Positions 51,730 to 60,924 of a stretch of 64,000 nt of DNA are shown piece after piece. Positions within the stretch are counted from its first letter, which is position 1. The number at the start of each line of letters is the position of its first letter. The stretch is from Cypionkella aquatica (lineage in GTDB: Bacteria; Pseudomonadota; Alphaproteobacteria; Rhodobacterales; Rhodobacteraceae): NCBI RefSeq assembly GCF_030161095.1, contig NZ_BSPP01000004.1, forward strand, positions 642,711-706,710. Reading direction: 5' to 3'. The translations under genes were made by a program, and so were the position numbers. Below the pieces are notes generated by a model. The model was not told the origin of the DNA, ran no database searches, and saw nothing but the letters and a program-made list of their open reading frames with translations.

Positions 51730-53082
51730 ATGTCCGCCCATGCCACCGCCCAACCGATGACCGCACATAAATCCGGGCCGCTGAGCGGCACCGCTTCGGT
51801 GCCGGGCGACAAATCTATCAGCCACCGCGCGCTGGTTTTTGGCGCGATGGCAGTCGGAGAAACCAAGATCACCGGGTTGCTCGAGGGCCAAGATGTGCTC
51901 GACACCGCGAAAGCGATGCGGGCGTTTGGCGCGACGGTTTTGCAGCATGGGCCGGGGGTTTGGTCGGTGAATGGTGTCGGTGTCGGCGGGTTTCAGGAGC
52001 CTGCGGATGTGATTGATTGCGGCAACTCGGGCACCGGCGTGCGTTTGATCATGGGAACGATGGCGACGACGTCGATGACGGTGACCTTTACCGGGGATGC
52101 CAGTCTTCGCAAGCGACCGATGGGGCGGGTGACAGACCCGCTTTCGCTGTTCGGCACGCAGGCTTACAGCCGCAAGGGTGGGCGGTTGCCGATGACGGTT
52201 GTGGGGGCGGCCAATCCGGTGCCGGTCCGCTATGCTTTGCCGGTGGCGTCGGCGCAGGTGAAGTCGGCCATCCTGCTGGCGGGGCTGAACGCGCCGGGGC
52301 AGACGGTGGTGATTGAACGCGAGCCGACGCGGGATCATTCCGAGCGGATGCTCCTGGGTTTTGGCGCGCAGTTGAGCGTCGAGAAAACCAGCGAGGGCAA
52401 TGTCATCACCTTGACCGGGCAGCCGGAGCTGCGGCCGCAGACAGTGGCTGTGCCGCGCGATCCTTCCTCGGCGGCGTTTCCGGTCTGTGCGGCGCTGATC
52501 GTTGAAGGCTCGGATATCTTCGTGCCTGGGGTTAGCCAGAACCTGACCCGCAACGGCCTTTATCTGACGCTGGTGGAAATGGGCGCGGATATCGAGTTTC
52601 AGAACCCGCGCACGGAGGGGGGCGAGCCTGTCGCTGATCTGCGGGTGCGGTTCTCGGATAATATGAAGGGCATCGAGCTGCCCCCGGAACGTGCACCGTC
52701 GATGATTGATGAATATCCGATCCTGTCCGTGGTCGCCGCCTGTTCCAACGGGAAAACCGTGATGCGCGGGGTTAAGGAATTGCGGGTCAAGGAATCTGAC
52801 CGGATCGACGCGATGGCGCGCGGGCTTGAGGCTTGCGGTGTCAGGATCGAAGAGGATGAGGATACCTTGATCGTGCACGGTATGGGGGCCGGCGGCGTGC
52901 CGGGGGGGGCGACCTGTGCCACCCATATTGACCACCGCATCGCGATGTCTTTTCTGGTGTTGGGGATGGCCGCGAAGGCGCCGGTTTCGGTCGATGATGC
53001 CTCGCCCATCGTGACCTCTTTCCCGATTTTTGAGGGGTTGATGACCGGGCTGGGTGCGACCTTGCGGGCTGGCGGGCAGTAG
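51730..53082 (+). CDS. aroA: 3-phosphoshikimate 1-carboxyvinyltransferase (EPSP synthase)
   Basis: 450-residue shikimate pathway enzyme joining shikimate-3-phosphate and PEP. Motifs: [32 protein letters not shown], and [22 protein letters not shown] 51730 is chosen with GGAG upstream; the frame extends to 51625 without support. Length is normal. A strong terminator follows immediately. Confidence 0.97.
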   Translation: MSAHATAQPMTAHKSGPLSGTASVPGDKSISHRALVFGAMAVGETKITGLLEGQDVLDTAKAMRAFGATVLQHGPGVWSVNGVGVGGFQEPADVIDCGNSGTGVRLIMGTMATTSMTVTFTGDASLRKRPMGRVTDPLSLFGTQAYSRKGGRLPMTVVGAANPVPVRYALPVASAQVKSAILLAGLNAPGQTVVIEREPTRDHSERMLLGFGAQLSVEKTSEGNVITLTGQPELRPQTVAVPRDPSSAAFPVCAALIVEGSDIFVPGVSQNLTRNGLYLTLVEMGADIEFQNPRTEGGEPVADLRVRFSDNMKGIELPPERAPSMIDEYPILSVVAACSNGKTVMRGVKELRVKESDRIDAMARGLEACGVRIEEDEDTLIVHGMGAGGVPGGATCATHIDHRIAMSFLVLGMAAKAPVSVDDASPIVTSFPIFEGLMTGLGATLRAGGQ

Positions 53083-53091
53083 GATTTCGGG

Positions 53092-53115
53092 TGGTCCCAA
53101 CTCGGGACCATTTTT
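53092..53115 (+). terminator. aroA: Rho-independent terminator of aroA
   Basis: TGGTCCC and GGGACCA with a 5-base loop, followed by five T, 10 bp after the aroA stop. Confidence 0.9.
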
Positions 53116-53149
53116 GATCGTTTGAAATCAATGGCTTAGGGTGGCTGAA

Positions 53150-53164
53150 TTAACGTATTGTTAA
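53150..53164. promoter_or_regulatory. TTAA-N7-TTAA (CtrA-like) site
   Basis: Exact CtrA full-site consensus, behind the aroA terminator and about 170 bp before the next gene, a position where it could act on the promoter of the unknown membrane protein at 53334. Confidence 0.4.
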
Positions 53165-53197
53165 GGTTTGACGCCAAGACCTGCGCAATCACTTTCT

Positions 53198-53255
53198 CCA
53201 CGCCACGCCACGCCACGCCACGCCACGCCACGCCACGCCACGCCACGCCACGCCA
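53198..53255. repeat. Pentanucleotide tandem repeat (CCACG)n, about 11.6 copies
   Basis: 58 uninterrupted bases of CCACG in the 251-bp gap between aroA and the membrane-protein gene. Perfect copies suggest recent slippage. The unit length of 5 would shift any reading frame, but no supportable gene crosses it. Confidence 0.95.
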
Positions 53256-53333
53256 GCCTTGAGCGGGGACTCTTGGTCGGAATGAACAGGTCGAGGCCCC
53301 GGCTCAAGGCCGGGGCGGCGAGGGGGGGGTGGG

Positions 53334-53801
53334 ATGCGTGTGCTTTACGGGGTTTTGCCAATCGCCGCAGCGCTGACTTACGGTGTTTGGCAGCATTACG
53401 CGGCGCAGGTCTATGTCGGCGATCTGCCACCGTTTGATCTGCATTTCTATGACTATGATGAGGCATTAGTCTACGTCGCTGGACTGAACCCTGATGCCAA
53501 GGCCATTTATCTTGGACCGTTGCGCAGCGCTGATACCGCCCTCATGCTGTTGCTCGCCGCCACTCTGATTGTGCCGGTTTGGCGATTGGGCTGGCTATGG
53601 TGCTTGCCGGCGCTGGCCTATGCGACGTTTGATTTTTTTGAAAATGGCACAGTTGCCGCACTGCTGACTCATGGGATTCGCGAAGCTGGCGAAGTTGATA
53701 CGGTGACGTTGCTGACATTATCAAAATTCGTGACATTGGGAATTGCGGGCGTTTTGGCGCTGTGGGGACTTTGGCGGATGCGGGGCAGGAATGGTGGGTG
53801 A
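53334..53801 (+). CDS. Small integral membrane protein of unknown function
   Basis: 155 residues from ATG 53334 with a G-rich ribosome site. Hydrophobic segments lie at about residues 3-22, 68-88, 89-105 and 130-147. The first loop of about 45 residues (YVGDLPPFDLHFYDYDEALV) is acidic and aromatic and probably faces the periplasm. No recognised family. It lies between aroA and the acidic repeat protein and behind the CCACG repeat. Confidence 0.7.
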   Translation: MRVLYGVLPIAAALTYGVWQHYAAQVYVGDLPPFDLHFYDYDEALVYVAGLNPDAKAIYLGPLRSADTALMLLLAATLIVPVWRLGWLWCLPALAYATFDFFENGTVAALLTHGIREAGEVDTVTLLTLSKFVTLGIAGVLALWGLWRMRGRNGG

Positions 53802-53921
53802 AATCTGGCATCCACCGACGGCTCTGCGGTCGAGGCCCGGTGGCGCTTGGTTTCGCGGCGAGGTATAGAGGCGTAGAGGCGCGCAGGGGCGGGTCGTTGT
53901 TACGCCAAGGAAGGGCATCAG

Positions 53922-54581
53922 ATGGGAACTTTTTACGCAGCCGTCGAGGTGTTTGACCCGGAAGGCCCAACCTCAATGCCCGATGGGGCGGACTATGGCG
54001 GCGAGGCACGGTTTTTCGTGCTGACCGCCGAAGATCTGTCGGAAGCCTTGGCGACCTTGGCCAATTCGATTGCGGTCAATGGCTTGCGGTTGGATCGGGT
54101 GCTACACGCAGGCGCCGTTGAGGCGTTTGACGACGAAATCCTGCCGTTTGAGATCGACATTGATGGCATGGCAGAGACGGCGCAGGGCTCGGGCGAGATT
54201 TGCGTGTCTGAATCGCATCCGTTCGAGCCGGATGAGACCGATGGCGTGGCCTCGGGCGTCTATGCGGTCTGTATTGATGCGTTCGATATGGAATGGGCGG
54301 ATGAGGACGAGGGCGAATATGGCGGGCATTACCAGCTGGCGGTGATCAAGGCTGATACCGCGGCAGAGGCGTTGCAGCAGTTGGTCGAGGATTTCGCGGC
54401 CGAGGGCATTGTGATCATCTCGCTGGAGGGTCTGGTCGATGCCAAGGCGTTTCCGTTTGACGCCTATGAGTTCCAGTTCGAGGAAGACGATGCGGTGGGC
54501 GAAGTGTTGGAGCAGGGCGGCATGATCGTGTCGAACGCCTATGCCTATCCGCCGGAAGCGCCGCGCAAGTTGGACAGCTGA
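53922..54581 (+). CDS. Acidic protein of unknown function with an internal tandem duplication
   Basis: 219 residues, very rich in Asp and Glu, no signal or membrane segment. It consists of two related halves: residues about 5-103 (YAAVEVFD, then EDLSEALATLANSIAVNGL, then SESHPFEP) and about 112-212 (YAVCIDAFD, then DTAAEALQQLVEDFAAEGI, then NAYAYPPE). Both halves follow the same strand-helix-strand course. The ATG at 53922 follows AAGG and GGGCATC. The function is unknown; the composition suggests a soluble cytoplasmic protein. Confidence 0.75.
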   Translation: MGTFYAAVEVFDPEGPTSMPDGADYGGEARFFVLTAEDLSEALATLANSIAVNGLRLDRVLHAGAVEAFDDEILPFEIDIDGMAETAQGSGEICVSESHPFEPDETDGVASGVYAVCIDAFDMEWADEDEGEYGGHYQLAVIKADTAAEALQQLVEDFAAEGIVIISLEGLVDAKAFPFDAYEFQFEEDDAVGEVLEQGGMIVSNAYAYPPEAPRKLDS

Positions 54582-54583
54582 TT

Positions 54584-54618
54584 GGGGGCTAGCCCCCAAA
54601 CCCCCAGGATATTTGTGC
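54584..54618. repeat. Short intergenic element (GGGGGCTAGCCCCC plus aggatattt)
   Basis: Hairpin GGGGGC TA GCCCCC, then CCCCCAGGATATTTG, the same order as at 45330-45402, in the gap before cmk. Confidence 0.45.
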
Positions 54619-54631
54619 AGAGAGGATGACC

Positions 54632-55213
54632 ATGCGCTTTACAGTGGCCATTGACGGGCCTGCGGCGGCGGGCAAGGGCACGATTGGACGGGCTTTGGCC
54701 GCGAGATTTGGTTTTGCGCATCTGGATACCGGGCTGCTCTATCGCGCGGTTGGGGCGCTGGGGGGCGATCCGGTGGCGGCGGCGGTTGGATTGCGGGCCG
54801 AGGATCTCGCGCGCGACGATTTGCGGTCAATGGCTGCGGGTCAAGCGGCGAGCCAGGTCGCGGTGATCCCGGAGGTGCGGGCGGCTTTGGTCGATTTTCA
54901 GCGACGCTTTGCGCGGGCCGAGGGGGGCGCGGTGTTGGATGGTCGTGACATTGGCACGGTGATCTGCCCCGAGGCCGAGGTAAAGTTGTATGTGACGGCC
55001 AGCGCCGAAGTGCGGGCGCATAGACGCTGGCTGGAGGTTGGCGGCGACGCTGGCCGTGTGCTGTCCGAAGTGATCGAGCGTGACGCGCGGGATATGGGCC
55101 GGGCTGAGGCGCCGTTGCGGGCGGCTTCGGATGCTTTGCTGATTGATACCTCTGACATGGCGATTGCGGCTGCAATTGCGGCGGCAGTGGCGGCGGTCGA
55201 GGCGCGGTTGTGA
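54632..55213 (+). CDS. cmk: Cytidylate kinase
   Basis: 193-residue (d)CMP kinase. P-loop [13 protein letters not shown], then [14 protein letters not shown], the NMP-binding motif [15 protein letters not shown] and the lid with [14 protein letters not shown]. It is shorter than the 227 residues of E. coli but near the alphaproteobacterial size. ATG 54632 is chosen because AGAGAGG lies 6 bases upstream; ATG 54626 is next best. Unlike most relatives it is not followed by rpsA; a capsule-type gene overlaps its stop by 4 bp. Confidence 0.94.
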   Translation: MRFTVAIDGPAAAGKGTIGRALAARFGFAHLDTGLLYRAVGALGGDPVAAAVGLRAEDLARDDLRSMAAGQAASQVAVIPEVRAALVDFQRRFARAEGGAVLDGRDIGTVICPEAEVKLYVTASAEVRAHRRWLEVGGDAGRVLSEVIERDARDMGRAEAPLRAASDALLIDTSDMAIAAAIAAAVAAVEARL

Positions 55214-56154
55214 CAGCACGGGTCGTGCTGCACATTCCAGCGCGGATGATTGCGGGCGTTGGGGTGGGCAAGCCGCTGCTATACACCCGCATCCGCGATT
55301 GTCTGCTGGCGCGCGGCGCGGGCGTCGATCTGGTCGAGGGCTTTGACAAGACGGCGTGGCGCGAAGATGGCAATTTGCACATCGTCGAGAATGGGGCGGG
55401 GCAAAGGCCGGGGGTTCTGAACGCGGCGACGGCCTATTTCGGCGGCTTTTTCCATGTGGACCCGGTGGGGATGCAGGCAGCGAGCAGCATAGGCGGGCTC
55501 AGCTATGATCCGGCGGCACTCGATCCGGTGGCGGCGGCGGTCTATTTTCAGGCGTTGCGGCAGCGCTTCGTCGCGGCGCGGCAGTCGCGGTATAAACAGG
55601 CGAAGGCGGTCAGCGATATTCCGCGGGGGGCGCTTGCGGTGTTTCTGCAAGGGCCCGCGCCGTTGCGCAACGGTCAGGCCTATTGCGATTTTAAGACGAT
55701 GCTGCGCGCGGTTTGTGCAGGTGCGGGTGGGCGGGAGGTCGTGGTCAAGCCGCATCCGCTGCAGCTTGAACTGGGGGCAGAGATCATCGCCTCGATCCGC
55801 GCGGAAGGCTTTCAAGTGATTGAGACCGCAGCGAATGTGCATGACATTCTGGCAGCCTGCAGCGCCACGGTTTCGATCAATTCAGCGACGGCGCTTGAGG
55901 GGTTTTTGCATGGCAAGCCTGCAGTGCTGTTCGGGCGATCTGATTTCCACGCCCTTGTGCAGACGGCGCGCAAGCCTGCGGAGTTTGAGGCGGCTTTGGC
56001 GCGTGCCTTGGCCAATCCACCGGACTACGCCCGGGCGCTGTATTGGTATTTTGGGTTGAACTGTCTGGATATGACGGCAGACAGTTTTGAGCCACGCCTG
56101 CTTGCGATCTTTGATGCGGCTGGCTTTGATGCGGCGCGTTTGGGCTTGAGCTAA
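55210..56154 (+). CDS. Capsule polysaccharide biosynthesis protein, KpsS/KpsC-like
   Basis: 314-residue protein resembling the Kdo-type transferases/capsule export proteins KpsS/KpsC. Key features are [33 protein letters not shown] and [20 protein letters not shown] with FGRSDFH, the nucleotide-sugar-binding end of that family. The start is GTG 55210 overlapping the cmk stop (GTGA). No other capsule gene is adjacent. Its 3' end overlaps the convergent lacI-type gene by 4 bp. Confidence 0.78.
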   Translation: MTARVVLHIPARMIAGVGVGKPLLYTRIRDCLLARGAGVDLVEGFDKTAWREDGNLHIVENGAGQRPGVLNAATAYFGGFFHVDPVGMQAASSIGGLSYDPAALDPVAAAVYFQALRQRFVAARQSRYKQAKAVSDIPRGALAVFLQGPAPLRNGQAYCDFKTMLRAVCAGAGGREVVVKPHPLQLELGAEIIASIRAEGFQVIETAANVHDILAACSATVSINSATALEGFLHGKPAVLFGRSDFHALVQTARKPAEFEAALARALANPPDYARALYWYFGLNCLDMTADSFEPRLLAIFDAAGFDAARLGLS

Positions 56155-57167
56155 CGCCGGGGTGGCGGGCCGACCGAGTTGCGCACCACCAGATCGGGGC
56201 GCAGCAGGATTTCGGTTTCGGTCGGTTCGGTGTCGGACAACAGTTGCAACAGGAGGGTCATCGCGTGTTTGCCGATCAGGCCGCGCGGTTGGCGGATCGT
56301 CGTCAGGCTGGGCTGCATGAAGCTGGCCTGCGGCACATCGTCAAACCCGGTCACCGAGAAATCACGCGGCACGTCGTAGCCTCGGGCTGTTAGGCCTAAC
56401 ATGACGCCGATGGCGGTCTGGTCGTTCACGCACATGAAGGCAGTGGGCAGGGTGTCGCGCAGGAATAACTGATCGACCGCCAGCCGCCCGCTTTCGATGG
56501 TGCCGTCGCCATCCATCACGATGCGAGAGGCCGCCGGGATGCCTGCGGCGTCTAACCCCGCCTCACATCCCAGACGGCGACGGGCATAGGCGAGGCGGCT
56601 GCGATTCTCGCCGATGAAGGCGATTTTGCGGTGGCCTTCGGCGATCAACAACTCCACCGCTTTGCGCGCCCCTTCCAGATCATCGACGCCGACGTAAGGG
56701 ATGCCGCCGTTGAACACGGGTTCAAACACCCCGACCGTGGGCGGCAGGCGGGCGGTCATCGACTGGTGGCCAAAGGGCAGGATGCCGGTAAACAGGATCA
56801 TCCCGGCAGCTTGGTTCGAGCTGAAGAACTTCAGGTACTCCATGCCCCGCTGAGCGTCGTTCTGGGTATGGCCGATCAGCACGCCATAGCCGTGCGCGCG
56901 GGCCTCATTCTCTAACCCCACGAGAATACTGGAAAAGTTCGGGTCGCCAATGTCGGGGGCGACCACAAGGATCATGTTGGATTTGCCCAAACGCAGGGAT
57001 CGCGCCATCGCGTTGGGTGTATAGCCTGTGATCGCAATGGCTTGGTTGACCTTCAACCGCGTCGATTGCGCCACCTTTTCCGGCAGATGAATGGCGCGGG
57101 AAACCGTGGCGATCGACACCTCGGCTATGCGGGCGACATCTTCGATGGTGGCGGGGGAATTCGACAC
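56151..57167 (-). CDS. LacI-family transcriptional repressor
   Basis: 338-residue sugar-responsive repressor. The HTH and hinge helix are TIEDVARIAEVSIATVSRAI and GYTPNAMARSLRLGKSN; the periplasmic-binding-like effector domain follows (VAPDIGDPNFSSILVGLE, FTGFDDVP-type end). It is divergent from the Rbs-type ABC operon, with a LacI-type operator in the 154-bp gap, and so very probably represses that operon and itself. Confidence 0.93.
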   Translation of the reverse strand: MSNSPATIEDVARIAEVSIATVSRAIHLPEKVAQSTRLKVNQAIAITGYTPNAMARSLRLGKSNMILVVAPDIGDPNFSSILVGLENEARAHGYGVLIGHTQNDAQRGMEYLKFFSSNQAAGMILFTGILPFGHQSMTARLPPTVGVFEPVFNGGIPYVGVDDLEGARKAVELLIAEGHRKIAFIGENRSRLAYARRRLGCEAGLDAAGIPAASRIVMDGDGTIESGRLAVDQLFLRDTLPTAFMCVNDQTAIGVMLGLTARGYDVPRDFSVTGFDDVPQASFMQPSLTTIRQPRGLIGKHAMTLLLQLLSDTEPTETEILLRPDLVVRNSVGPPPRR

Positions 57168-57248
57168 GGGGAGCAGGACCTATCATTGCTTGCGCTACAG
57201 CCTACAGGGCGGCGGCGCTGCGTGCAAAGCAGATGCGTGATTGCTGCA

Positions 57249-57264
57249 ATGTAAACCTTTACAT
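57249..57264. promoter_or_regulatory. LacI-type operator
   Basis: ATGTAAACCTTTACAT: perfect 7-bp arms around CC, close to the TGTAAA-N2-TTTACA consensus of LacI/GalR repressors, in the divergent region between the repressor and the sugar importer. Confidence 0.8.
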
Positions 57265-57321
57265 GAAAAAATCAAACCACTACACATAACGGGCGGAGAG
57301 GAGCCGCGAAGGGGGGAAGTC

Positions 57322-58872
57322 ATGGAGTCAGAGCCTGTGGGCGTTGGCGACGTTGTGGTGCCAGCACCGCAAGACATTGTTCTATCTGCACAGCGCGTCA
57401 GCAAATCCTTTAACGGGGTGCAGGTGCTGTTCAGCGTAGATTTCGACCTGCGGCGCGGTGAGATTCACGCGCTGATGGGCGAAAACGGCGCGGGCAAATC
57501 GACTCTGGTGAAGGTGCTTTCGGGCTTTGAACAGCCAACCTCGGGCGAAATTCTTTTGGATGGCAAGCCGGTGAAGCTGCCGCCGAATGGCGCGGCAGAG
57601 GCCTTGGGCATCGTGGTGATCCATCAGGAATTCAACCTTGCCGAACATCTGACCGTTACCGAAAGCCTGTTTCTGGGGCGCGAGGTGGCGCGGTTTGGCG
57701 TGTTGGACCGCAAGTATATGCGGCGTGAAACCCGGCGCGTACTGGATATGCTCGGCTCGCACATCTCTGAGTCGGCGCAGATTTCCAGCCTTTCCGTCGC
57801 AGATAAGCAGATGGTGGAAATTGCCAAGGCCATCAGCCGCGACGCCCGCATCGTGTTTATGGACGAGCCGACCGCCGTGCTGTCGCGGGATGAGACCGAG
57901 GCGCTTTTCAAGCAGGTGCGCAAGCTGCGCGATCAGGGAACCAGCTTTGTTTTTGTGTCGCATAAGTTGGATGAAGTCACAGAACTGACCGACCGCGTGA
58001 CGGTGCTGCGGGATGGACAGTGGGTGAAAACCGCGCCGACCGCGTTGCTGGATGGCGAGTCGATTGCGCAGCTGATGGTCGGGCGCGAACTTTCCAGCCT
58101 GTATCCGCAAAAGTCGGAACCGAATGTCGATGAGACGCGGGTTCTGTCGGTGGTGGGGCTTTCGACGGCGCATGTGCGCGACGCGCATTTTGATCTGCGC
58201 AAGGGCGAAATTCTTGGCTTTTCCGGCATGATCGGATCAGGCAGGACCGAGTTGATGGAGGCGATTTCCGGGCTTTGTCCGCGCATCTCGGGAGAGGTGC
58301 GGATTGGCGATCAGGTGATGCCGGCTGGTGATATTCAGGCGACCGCTGCAGCGGGGCTGGCCTATATGACCAAGGACCGCAAAGCCAAGGGGTTGTTGCT
58401 GGGCTCGGACATGCAGGCCAATCTGACGCTGCAATCCTTGGATCAGCATGGCCGCTTTGGTTATCTGAGTCCGGCGAGTGAAAAAAAGGCGCTGGCCCGC
58501 GCGCGCCGCCGCTTTGATATTCGGGTGCGTGATGCCGGTGTAGTGGCGGGACGGATGTCGGGCGGCAATCAGCAAAAGCTATTGCTGGCCAAGGTGATGG
58601 AGATCACGCCGAAAATTCTGATCATCGACGAGCCGACGCGCGGCATCGACGTAGGCACCAAGCAGCAGATCTATCACTTCATTGCGGCTTTGGCGCGCGA
58701 GGGCTGTTCGGTGATCGTGGTGTCTTCGGAAATGCCAGAGGTGATCGGGCTTTGCACCCGCGTTGTGGTGATGCGGGCGGGGCGGATTGTCGGCGTGCTG
58801 GAAGGCGACGAGATCAACGAACAGGAAATCATGCGCTATTCCGCAGGGTTGAAGCAGAAAGCGGTGGCGTAA
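57322..58872 (+). CDS. Sugar ABC transporter ATP-binding protein, two domains (RbsA/XylG-like)
   Basis: 516-residue ATPase with two fused domains. Domain 1: Walker A GENGAGKST, signature SLSVADKQMVEIAKA, Walker B VFMDEPTAVLS. Domain 2: degenerate Walker A-like GMIGSGRTELM, usual in this family, and GGNQQKLLLAKVM with LIIDEPTRGIDVGT. ATG 57322 has GGGGGGAAG upstream; the frame back to 57241 runs through the operator and is rejected. It belongs to the CUT2 class of sugar importers. Confidence 0.93.
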   Translation: MESEPVGVGDVVVPAPQDIVLSAQRVSKSFNGVQVLFSVDFDLRRGEIHALMGENGAGKSTLVKVLSGFEQPTSGEILLDGKPVKLPPNGAAEALGIVVIHQEFNLAEHLTVTESLFLGREVARFGVLDRKYMRRETRRVLDMLGSHISESAQISSLSVADKQMVEIAKAISRDARIVFMDEPTAVLSRDETEALFKQVRKLRDQGTSFVFVSHKLDEVTELTDRVTVLRDGQWVKTAPTALLDGESIAQLMVGRELSSLYPQKSEPNVDETRVLSVVGLSTAHVRDAHFDLRKGEILGFSGMIGSGRTELMEAISGLCPRISGEVRIGDQVMPAGDIQATAAAGLAYMTKDRKAKGLLLGSDMQANLTLQSLDQHGRFGYLSPASEKKALARARRRFDIRVRDAGVVAGRMSGGNQQKLLLAKVMEITPKILIIDEPTRGIDVGTKQQIYHFIAALAREGCSVIVVSSEMPEVIGLCTRVVVMRAGRIVGVLEGDEINEQEIMRYSAGLKQKAVA

Positions 58873-58885
58873 GATGGGGGACACG

Positions 58886-59884
58886 ATGACGACTGAAGAT
58901 CAGGCCGAACCCAAGCGGCGCTGGCAGGACGTGGATTTGCGCGCGGTGGCGCCATTCGTGGCGCTGGCTTTGCTGTTGTTGCTGGGGGCGATGGTCAATT
59001 CCAACTTCATCAGCATGAACAATCTGGCCAATGTCGCCACCCGCAGCGCCTTTATCGCGCTGATCGCGGTAGGGGCGACGTTTGTGATTTCCTCTGGAGA
59101 TCTGGATTTGTCGGTGGGCTCGATGGTGGCCTTTGTCGCCAGTCTGATGATTTTGTTCATGAATTCGGGCGTGATTGCAGACCCCGGCATCATGATTGCC
59201 GCCGCGATTGTGCTGGCCTTGGTCGTCGGGGCGTTGTGTGGGCTGGCGAATGGCTTGATCACAACGGTCGGCAAGATAGAGCCGTTCATCGCCACCCTTG
59301 GCACGATGGGGATTTATCGCGGCCTGACCACTTGGCTGTCCCAAGGTGGTGCGATCACCCTGCAATCGGCGGAACAGCAAGACCTGTATCGCCCCGCCTA
59401 TTTTGGCACCATTCTGGGGGTGCCGGTGCCGATCATTGTCGTGTTGGTGGTGACCTCGATTGCGGCGTTTGTGCTGTATCGGATGCGCTATGGTCGGCAT
59501 GTGGTGGCGGTGGGATCAAACGCCCATGTCGCGCGCTATTCCGGCATCAAGGTTGACCGGGTGCGGACTTGGGCTTTCGTGATCCAAGGCGTGTGCGTGG
59601 CGATTGCGGTGATGCTCTATGTGCCGCGCTTGGGGTCGACCTCGGCCACCACGGGGATCCTGTGGGAGTTGCAGGCGATCACCGCCGTTGTCATCGGCGG
59701 CACCGCTCTGAAGGGCGGCGCAAGCCGGGTCTGGGGCACGATCTGCGGCGCCTTCATCCTGGAACTGGTGGGCAACATCATGCTGCTGTCGAATTTCATC
59801 AGCGAATATCTGATCGGCGCGATCCAAGGGGCCATCATCATCATTGCCATGTTGGTGCAACGCTCGCTGGTGCGGAAATCGTGA
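58886..59884 (+). CDS. Sugar ABC transporter permease (RbsC-like)
   Basis: 332-residue inner-membrane permease with eight to ten hydrophobic segments. The CUT2 pattern is clear: FVISSGDLDLSVGSMVAFVA, GLANGLITTVGKIEPFIATL, GMRYGRHVVAVGSN-type loop and VIGGTALKGGASRVWGTICG. The start is ATG 58886 behind GGGGGA; ATG 58874, 2 bp after the ATPase stop, is equally possible. It pairs with the flanking ATPase and binding protein. Confidence 0.93.
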   Translation: MTTEDQAEPKRRWQDVDLRAVAPFVALALLLLLGAMVNSNFISMNNLANVATRSAFIALIAVGATFVISSGDLDLSVGSMVAFVASLMILFMNSGVIADPGIMIAAAIVLALVVGALCGLANGLITTVGKIEPFIATLGTMGIYRGLTTWLSQGGAITLQSAEQQDLYRPAYFGTILGVPVPIIVVLVVTSIAAFVLYRMRYGRHVVAVGSNAHVARYSGIKVDRVRTWAFVIQGVCVAIAVMLYVPRLGSTSATTGILWELQAITAVVIGGTALKGGASRVWGTICGAFILELVGNIMLLSNFISEYLIGAIQGAIIIIAMLVQRSLVRKS

Positions 59885-59949
59885 AACATCGGCCGGGGTT
59901 TGGGTCGCCCGGCTGCATACTGCCAGACCCAACCAAAGGGAGGAATAAA

Positions 59950-60900
59950 ATGCGTAAAGGACTATTGAAGCTTGCGACGGTTGCGACACTGGCCTTGACC
60001 ACGGCCAGCTTTGCCCAAGACAAGAACTACACCGTCGGTGTGTCGATCCCCGCAGCCGATCATGGCTGGACTTCTGGCGTGGTGTTCCATGCCAACCGCG
60101 TGGCTGAAAGCCTGATGGCGACGCATCCGGGGCTGAACATCATCGTCAAGACCTCGCCCGATGCGGCGTCTCAGGCCAACGCGCTGCAAGACCTTGAAAC
60201 CCAAGGCATTGACGCGCTGGTGATCCTGCCAAGCGATCCCGATCCGCTGGTGAACTCGATCAAAGAGATCAAGTCGAAGGGCACGTTTGTGGCCATCGTC
60301 GACCGCGCGCCTTCGGTGAATGACGAGTCCGTGCGCGATCTGTATATCGCCGGGAACAACTATGCCTTGGGCGAAACGGCTGGCAACTACATCAAAGCCA
60401 CCACCCCGGACGCCGAAGTTGTGGTGATCCGTGGTCTGCCGATTCCGATCGACCAGACCCGTCAGGATGGTTTTGACAAGGCGATTGAAGGCTCGAACGT
60501 CAAAGTGCTGGACCGTCAGTTCGGCAATTGGAACCGCGATGACGCCTTCAAAGTCATGCAGGATTATCTGACCAAGTTCCCGAAAATCGACGTGGTCTGG
60601 TGCCAGGATGACGACATGGCCGTTGGCGTGTTGCAGGCGATCGAGCAGGCTGGCCGCACCGACATTCAATATGTCGTGGCAGGGGCAGGGTCGAAAGACA
60701 TGATCAAGAAAGTCATGGATGGCGACAAGATGATCCCGGTTGACGTGCTGTATCCGCCAGCCATGGTTGGTACCGCGCTGGAGATGACCGTCGCGGGCCT
60801 TTATGCCCAAGTGCCGATGCGCGGCACCTTCACCGTTGATGCGACGCTGATCACCAAAGAAAACGCCGCACAATACTACTTCCCCGACTCGCCGTTCTAA
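59950..60900 (+). CDS. Sugar ABC transporter substrate-binding protein (RbsB-like)
   Basis: 316-residue periplasmic protein with a Sec signal (LLKLATVATLALTTASFAQ). The ribose-binding-protein fold is visible as YTVGVSIPAADHGWTSGVVF, then QDLETQGIDALVILPSDPDP, then VVWCQDDDMAVGVLQAI. GGGAGGAAT precedes the ATG. The ligand is unknown: no sugar kinase, isomerase or dehydrogenase is in the operon. A terminator follows. Confidence 0.93.
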   Translation: MRKGLLKLATVATLALTTASFAQDKNYTVGVSIPAADHGWTSGVVFHANRVAESLMATHPGLNIIVKTSPDAASQANALQDLETQGIDALVILPSDPDPLVNSIKEIKSKGTFVAIVDRAPSVNDESVRDLYIAGNNYALGETAGNYIKATTPDAEVVVIRGLPIPIDQTRQDGFDKAIEGSNVKVLDRQFGNWNRDDAFKVMQDYLTKFPKIDVVWCQDDDMAVGVLQAIEQAGRTDIQYVVAGAGSKDMIKKVMDGDKMIPVDVLYPPAMVGTALEMTVAGLYAQVPMRGTFTVDATLITKENAAQYYFPDSPF

Positions 60901-60924
60901 GTTCTCGGCAAGTTGAATGACACG

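Noticed and set aside
51697..53100. 467-codon open frame opposite aroA
   Set aside because: aroA is unmistakable on the plus strand; the opposite frame is Arg/His-rich with no recognisable features.
53198..53255. CRISPR array
   Set aside because: The repeat unit is 5 bp with no spacers; it is a simple tandem repeat.
53168..53437. 89-codon frame reading through the CCACG repeat (ending in the membrane-protein gene)
   Set aside because: Low-complexity translation (RHATP repeats), no ribosome site; the overlapping frame at 53334 is better supported.
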